Shown one piece after another: positions 60,590 to 64,000 of a stretch of DNA of 64,000 bases. The stretch is from Amorphus orientalis. Its GTDB lineage: Bacteria; Pseudomonadota; Alphaproteobacteria; Rhizobiales; Amorphaceae. Each line of letters begins with the position of its first letter. Position 1 is the first letter of the stretch. Below the pieces are notes generated by a model. That model saw only the letters and a program-made list of their open reading frames with translations. It was not told the origin of the DNA and searched no databases. A program made the position numbers and the translations under genes. The stretch is from the NCBI RefSeq assembly GCF_030814015.1, contig NZ_JAUSUL010000002.1, positions 1,054,001 to 1,118,000 of the forward strand, in the 5' to 3' direction.

Positions 60590-62173
60590 CTATTCCGCGG
60601 CTTCGGCCGGCTCGATCGGCCGGGGCTCTGGCTTCGTCCATTTGAGGCTCGGACTGCGCGCCGCACGGGTTTCGTCGAGGCGCCTGCGCGGCGCGAAGCG
60701 GGGCGTGCCGGCGAAGCGGTCGGTCTCGCCGCGACCGGCCGCCATCGCGAGATCCCGCAGGGTCGCGGCGAACAGATCGAGGCTGGCGCGGCTTTCCGAT
60801 TCCGTCGGCTCGATCAGCATCGCACCGTGGACGACCAGCGGGAAATACATGGTCATCGGATGGAAGCCCTCGTCGATCATCGCCTTGGCGAAGTCGAGGG
60901 TCGTCACTCCGGTTCCCTCCAGGAACGCGTCGGAGAAGAGCACCTCGTGCATTGCCGGCCGTTCCGGATAGGCCACGGTCATCACGTCGCCGAGCCGGGC
61001 CTTCAGATAGTTCGCCGAAAGCACCGCATCCTCGGCCGCCTGGCGCAGACCGTCGCCGCCGTGGGACATCATGTAGGCGAGCGCGCGGACATACATGCCC
61101 ATCTGGCCGTGGAAGGCGGTCAGGCGCCCGAACGGTTTCGCACCGGTCTCGGTCTCGCCGGGATCCTCCACCAGCACCGGCTTGCCGTCCTCGGTGCGCA
61201 GGTAGGGAAGCGGCGCGTACGGCGCGAGCTTGTCGGACAGCACCACCGGACCGGCACCCGGCCCACCGCCGCCGTGGGGCGTCGAGAAGGTTTTGTGCAG
61301 GTTGATGTGCATGGCGTCGATGCCGAGATCGCCCGGCCGCACCTTGCCCATGATCGCGTTGAAGTTGGCGCCGTCGCCGTAGAAATAGGCGCCGACCTCG
61401 TGCACCGCCTCGGCGATCTCCACGATGTCGCGCTCGAACAGCCCGCACGTGTTCGGATTGGTGAGCATGATCGCGGCGACGTCTTCAGAAAGACGCTCCC
61501 GGACGGCCGCCACGTCCACGGTGCCATCCTCGCGCGCGGGGATCGGCTCCACCTTGTAGCCGAGCAGAGCGGCCGTCGCCGGGTTGGTGCCGTGCGCGGA
61601 TTCCGGAACGAGCACCTTTGTCCGGGTCTCGCCACGGGCGGCGAGCGCGGCCTTGATGGCCATCATGCCGCACAGTTCGCCATGGGCGCCGGCCTTCGGC
61701 GACAGCGCCACCGCCGACATGCCGGTCATCTCCAGAAGCCAGCGGGAGAGCTCCGCCATCAGCTCCACCGCGCCTTCGACAGTCGAGGCCGGCTGCAGCG
61801 GATGGATGTCGGCGAAACCCGGCAGACGGGCAGCCTTCTCGTTCAGCCGCGGATTGTGCTTCATGGTGCACGATCCGAGCGGGTATATGCCGAGATCGAT
61901 CGCGTAGTTCTGCCGCGACAGGCGCACATAGTGGCGCATGGTCTCAGGCTCGGTCAGGCCGGGCAGCGCGACCGGATTGGAGCGTGCGTGCTTGCCGAGA
62001 CGGCTCTTCACCGGCGCCGGCTCAGGCAGGTCGACACCGGTGGTCTCGGACCGCCCGATCTCGAAGATCAGCGGCTCCTCGATGTCGAGCGCGGCATTCC
62101 CGGTGAAGGTCTGCGGATCGGCGGAGCTGACCGCCTCTTCCGCGCGGGTCGGACGACCCTGCTGGTTCATCAT
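60590..62173 (-). CDS. gcvPB: Glycine dehydrogenase (decarboxylating) subunit 2
   Basis: This is the C-terminal half of the P-protein of the glycine cleavage system, which uses PLP to decarboxylate glycine and pass aminomethyl to lipoyl-GcvH. The 527-residue subunit carries the PLP lysine in NLHKTFSTPHGGGGPG near residue 290. It also has GIYPLGSCTMKHNPRLNEKAARLPGFADIHPLQP, AHGELCGMMAIKAAL and ESAHGTNPATAALLG. It follows gcvPA by one base. GGAGG lies upstream of the ATG at 62173. The C-terminal tail is longer and more basic than usual. Confidence 0.95.
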   Translation of the reverse strand: MMNQQGRPTRAEEAVSSADPQTFTGNAALDIEEPLIFEIGRSETTGVDLPEPAPVKSRLGKHARSNPVALPGLTEPETMRHYVRLSRQNYAIDLGIYPLGSCTMKHNPRLNEKAARLPGFADIHPLQPASTVEGAVELMAELSRWLLEMTGMSAVALSPKAGAHGELCGMMAIKAALAARGETRTKVLVPESAHGTNPATAALLGYKVEPIPAREDGTVDVAAVRERLSEDVAAIMLTNPNTCGLFERDIVEIAEAVHEVGAYFYGDGANFNAIMGKVRPGDLGIDAMHINLHKTFSTPHGGGGPGAGPVVLSDKLAPYAPLPYLRTEDGKPVLVEDPGETETGAKPFGRLTAFHGQMGMYVRALAYMMSHGGDGLRQAAEDAVLSANYLKARLGDVMTVAYPERPAMHEVLFSDAFLEGTGVTTLDFAKAMIDEGFHPMTMYFPLVVHGAMLIEPTESESRASLDLFAATLRDLAMAAGRGETDRFAGTPRFAPRRRLDETRAARSPSLKWTKPEPRPIEPAEAAE

Positions 62174-62174
62174 G

Positions 62175-63515
62175 TCAAAGGACCTCCGCAAGCGTGGTCG
62201 CAAACGCCTCGATGTCGTCATCGGAGACGCATTCGGTGACGGCGGCAACGATCAGATCGTCGAGGCCGGCGGACGGCAGCAGCCGCGACACCGGCACCCC
62301 GGCCAGAACGCCGCGTTCGGCGAGATCCTCGATCACCGCGGCCGCGTCCCGGTCGACCCGGAGCGTGACCTCGTTGAAGAAGGTGTCGTTCAGGACCTCC
62401 ACGCCGCGAACGTCCTCGAGGCGCTCGACAAGCTTCACCGTTTGGGCGTGATTGACCGCAGCCAGCCGGGTCAGCCCGGTCCCGCCCAGGAGCGTCGCAT
62501 GAATCGTGAACGCCAGCGCGCACAGACCCGAGTTGGTGCAGATGTTCGAGGTCGCCTTGTCCCGGCGGATGTGCTGCTCGCGGGTGGAGAGCGTCAGCAC
62601 GAAGCCGCGTTCGCCGTCGGCATCGACCGTCTCGCCGCAGACCCGGCCCGGCATCTGCCGGAGGAATTTCTGGCGCGTCGCGAAGAGCCCGACATAGGGG
62701 CCCCCGAACGTCAGCGGATTGCCGATCGACTGGCCCTCGCCGACGACGATGTCGGCGCCCTGGGCGCCGGGCGGCTCGATGGCCGCAAGGGCCACGACCT
62801 CGGTGAAGACGGCGACCAGCAGCGCGCCCTTGGCGTGGGCGGCTTCGGCGATCGGCTTCAGGTCGATCAGATGACCGTAGAAGGACGGACACTGGACCAC
62901 GACGCAGGCGGTCTCCTCGTCGATCGCGGAGATGACGTCCTCCGTACCGGACGGATCCGGATCCAGCAGGACGAGCGCGTCGTCGGCCATGCCGACGGTG
63001 GTCTCAACGACGGCGCGGTAGTGCGGATGCAGGCCGCCGGCGAGAACGGCCTTGCGCCGCTTGGTCACCCGGTTGGCCATCAGCACCGCCTCGGCGGTCG
63101 CCGTGGAGCCGTCGTACATGGAAGCGTTCGCCACCTCCATGCCGGTCAGTTCGGCGACCTGGGTCTGGAACTCGAACAGGACCTGAAGCGTGCCCTGGCT
63201 GATCTCGGGCTGATAGGGCGTGTAGGAGGTCAGAAACTCCGAACGCTGGATCAGATGGTCGACGGTGGCGGGCACGTGATGCTTGTAGGCACCCGCGCCG
63301 ACGAAGAACGGAACCGAGTCCGCCGGGACATTGCGCGCGGCGAGCCGCTTCAGCGCGGTCTCCACCGCCATTTCGGGACGGTGCGACGGGAGCTGCAGCG
63401 CCCCGTCGACGCGCTTGTCGTCTGGAATGTCGACAAACAGGTCGTCGATGGTCTCGACTCCGATCGCGGCCAGCATGTCGGCGCGATCGCTATCGGTCAG
63501 TGGGAGATAGCGCAT
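62175..63515 (-). CDS. gcvPA: Glycine dehydrogenase (decarboxylating) subunit 1
   Basis: This is the N-terminal half of the split P-protein, 446 residues. It is PLP-fold but lacks the catalytic lysine, which is in GcvPB. Visible pieces are [108 protein letters not shown], and [25 protein letters not shown]. It lies 37 bp after gcvH and one base before gcvPB, so the two halves should be made in equal amounts. Confidence 0.95.
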   Translation of the reverse strand: MRYLPLTDSDRADMLAAIGVETIDDLFVDIPDDKRVDGALQLPSHRPEMAVETALKRLAARNVPADSVPFFVGAGAYKHHVPATVDHLIQRSEFLTSYTPYQPEISQGTLQVLFEFQTQVAELTGMEVANASMYDGSTATAEAVLMANRVTKRRKAVLAGGLHPHYRAVVETTVGMADDALVLLDPDPSGTEDVISAIDEETACVVVQCPSFYGHLIDLKPIAEAAHAKGALLVAVFTEVVALAAIEPPGAQGADIVVGEGQSIGNPLTFGGPYVGLFATRQKFLRQMPGRVCGETVDADGERGFVLTLSTREQHIRRDKATSNICTNSGLCALAFTIHATLLGGTGLTRLAAVNHAQTVKLVERLEDVRGVEVLNDTFFNEVTLRVDRDAAAVIEDLAERGVLAGVPVSRLLPSAGLDDLIVAAVTECVSDDDIEAFATTLAEVL

Positions 63516-63552
63516 GGGCCAGGTCTCCTCTCCGGATCGGTTTCAGGGCGGA

Positions 63553-63924
63553 TCAAAGCGTGTCGAGGAAGGTCTTGTAGGCCGTCTCGTCCATGAGATT
63601 GGCGACCTCGGCCTCGTCGGCGAAGCGGATCTTCATGAACCAGCCGCCGGCTTCCGGAGCCGAGTTCACCGTGTCCGGCGCATCGGGCAGCGCCGTGTTG
63701 ACCTCGACGATCTCGCCAGACACCGGCGCGTAGACTTCGGAGGCTGCCTTCACCGATTCCACGACCGCCGCCTCGTCGCCCTTGGCAACGGTCTTGCCCA
63801 CCTCGGGAAGCTCCACGAACACGACGTCGCCGAGCTGGGACTGGGCGTAGTTGGTGATGCCGACGGTCGCGACATCACCCTCGATGTCGAGCCATTCGTG
63901 ATCTTCGGTAAAGCGCTTTGCCAT
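63553..63924 (-). CDS. gcvH: Glycine cleavage system H protein
   Basis: GcvH carries the aminomethyl group on a lipoyl arm between P-, T- and L-proteins. The 123-residue protein starts [46 protein letters not shown]. It has the lipoyl lysine in [23 protein letters not shown] and the C-terminal GGWFMKIRF. It needs LipB (encoded at 27511) and LipA for modification. It lies 50 bp after the gcvT stop in the same operon. Confidence 0.96.
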   Translation of the reverse strand: MAKRFTEDHEWLDIEGDVATVGITNYAQSQLGDVVFVELPEVGKTVAKGDEAAVVESVKAASEVYAPVSGEIVEVNTALPDAPDTVNSAPEAGGWFMKIRFADEAEVANLMDETAYKTFLDTL

Positions 63925-63974
63925 GTCTGGTGACCTTCGATGTGGGGAAGCGGTGGGAGGGACCGCGTCGTGGG

Positions 63975-64000
63975 TTATCGTTTGAAGCGGTGAGGAACGA
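63975..64000 (-). CDS. gcvT: 3' end of the aminomethyltransferase gene (GcvT), cut by the window edge
   Basis: Only the last seven full codons and the stop are inside the window. On the minus strand they read VPHRFKR-stop, with TAA at 63977-63975, which matches the typical C-terminus of GcvT (PFVPHxYxR). It lies 50 bp upstream of gcvH, where gcvT is expected in a gcvTHP operon. The identification rests on this short tail and on context. Confidence 0.72.

Overview
The window is high-GC, densely coded alphaproteobacterial chromosome, most likely from the order Hyphomicrobiales (Rhizobiales). The pointers are a rhizobial-type rpoZ, an ATP12-family F1-ATPase chaperone behind a HAD phosphatase, a glxBCD-glnT block, a SqdB resembling rhizobial sulfolipid synthases, a bacterial (6-4) photolyase with the four [4Fe-4S] cysteines, and an intergenic repeat of the kind common in this order. 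I see no phage, integrase, insertion sequence, CRISPR array or recognisable defence island. Codon use and strand bias look uniform, so this is mostly ordinary chromosome with several accessory metabolic modules. Layout: 0-5 kb holds the 5' part of rpoZ, a NYN-domain protein, a family 5 uracil-DNA glycosylase and mprF (lysyl-phosphatidylglycerol synthase/flippase). 4.8-14.7 kb is an aromatic-acid module. paaN and a five-gene liv-type ABC transporter run leftward; paaG, paaI, paaK and a TetR regulator run rightward. They share a divergent control region with a CCGG-centred imperfect palindrome. 14.9-21.8 kb holds HAD-ATP12, sqdB, an XRE-cupin regulator and two MFS transporters, one divergent from an Lrp/AsnC regulator. 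21.9-26.3 kb is the glutamate-synthase-like operon glxB-glxC-glxD-glnT. 26.5-31.6 kb holds a MipA-like outer membrane protein with a clear terminator, lipB, tRNA-Leu(GAG), msrQ, a small charged protein and mgtE. 31.7-38.9 kb is a secreted sulfatase module: a Cys-type sulfatase, an exported HAD phosphatase, a beta-barrel protein and an exported formylglycine-generating enzyme, flanked by two tandem paralogous AraC regulators. 39-40.6 kb is a TPP-riboswitch-controlled thiM-thiE operon. 40.6-46 kb holds isovaleryl-CoA dehydrogenase and a series of small enzymes (methyltransferase, GFA, thioesterase, GNAT, DUF421, YaiI). 46-55 kb holds gatB, a stand-alone Lrp ligand-binding domain, two uncharacterised proteins, a MOSC protein, a VOC protein behind a promoter with twin operators, a cytochrome c, the photolyase, a DMT exporter with a divergent Lrp regulator, and yebC. 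55.5-64 kb holds an alpha/beta hydrolase, ruvCAB, a BCCT transporter and the glycine cleavage genes gcvT(3' end)-gcvH-gcvPA-gcvPB. The clearest functional stories are three. First, the liv-type transporter is physically tied to phenylacetate catabolism, which suggests it imports an aromatic acid rather than leucine. Second, the sulfatase carries the CTPGR motif that is the substrate of the FGE encoded in the same block, and both look exported. Third, the VOC promoter is bracketed by two nearly identical 20-bp operators 52 bp apart, for which I cannot name the regulator. I did not find a convincing wholly new multi-gene system; the sulfatase block and the VOC control region are the best candidates for follow-up.
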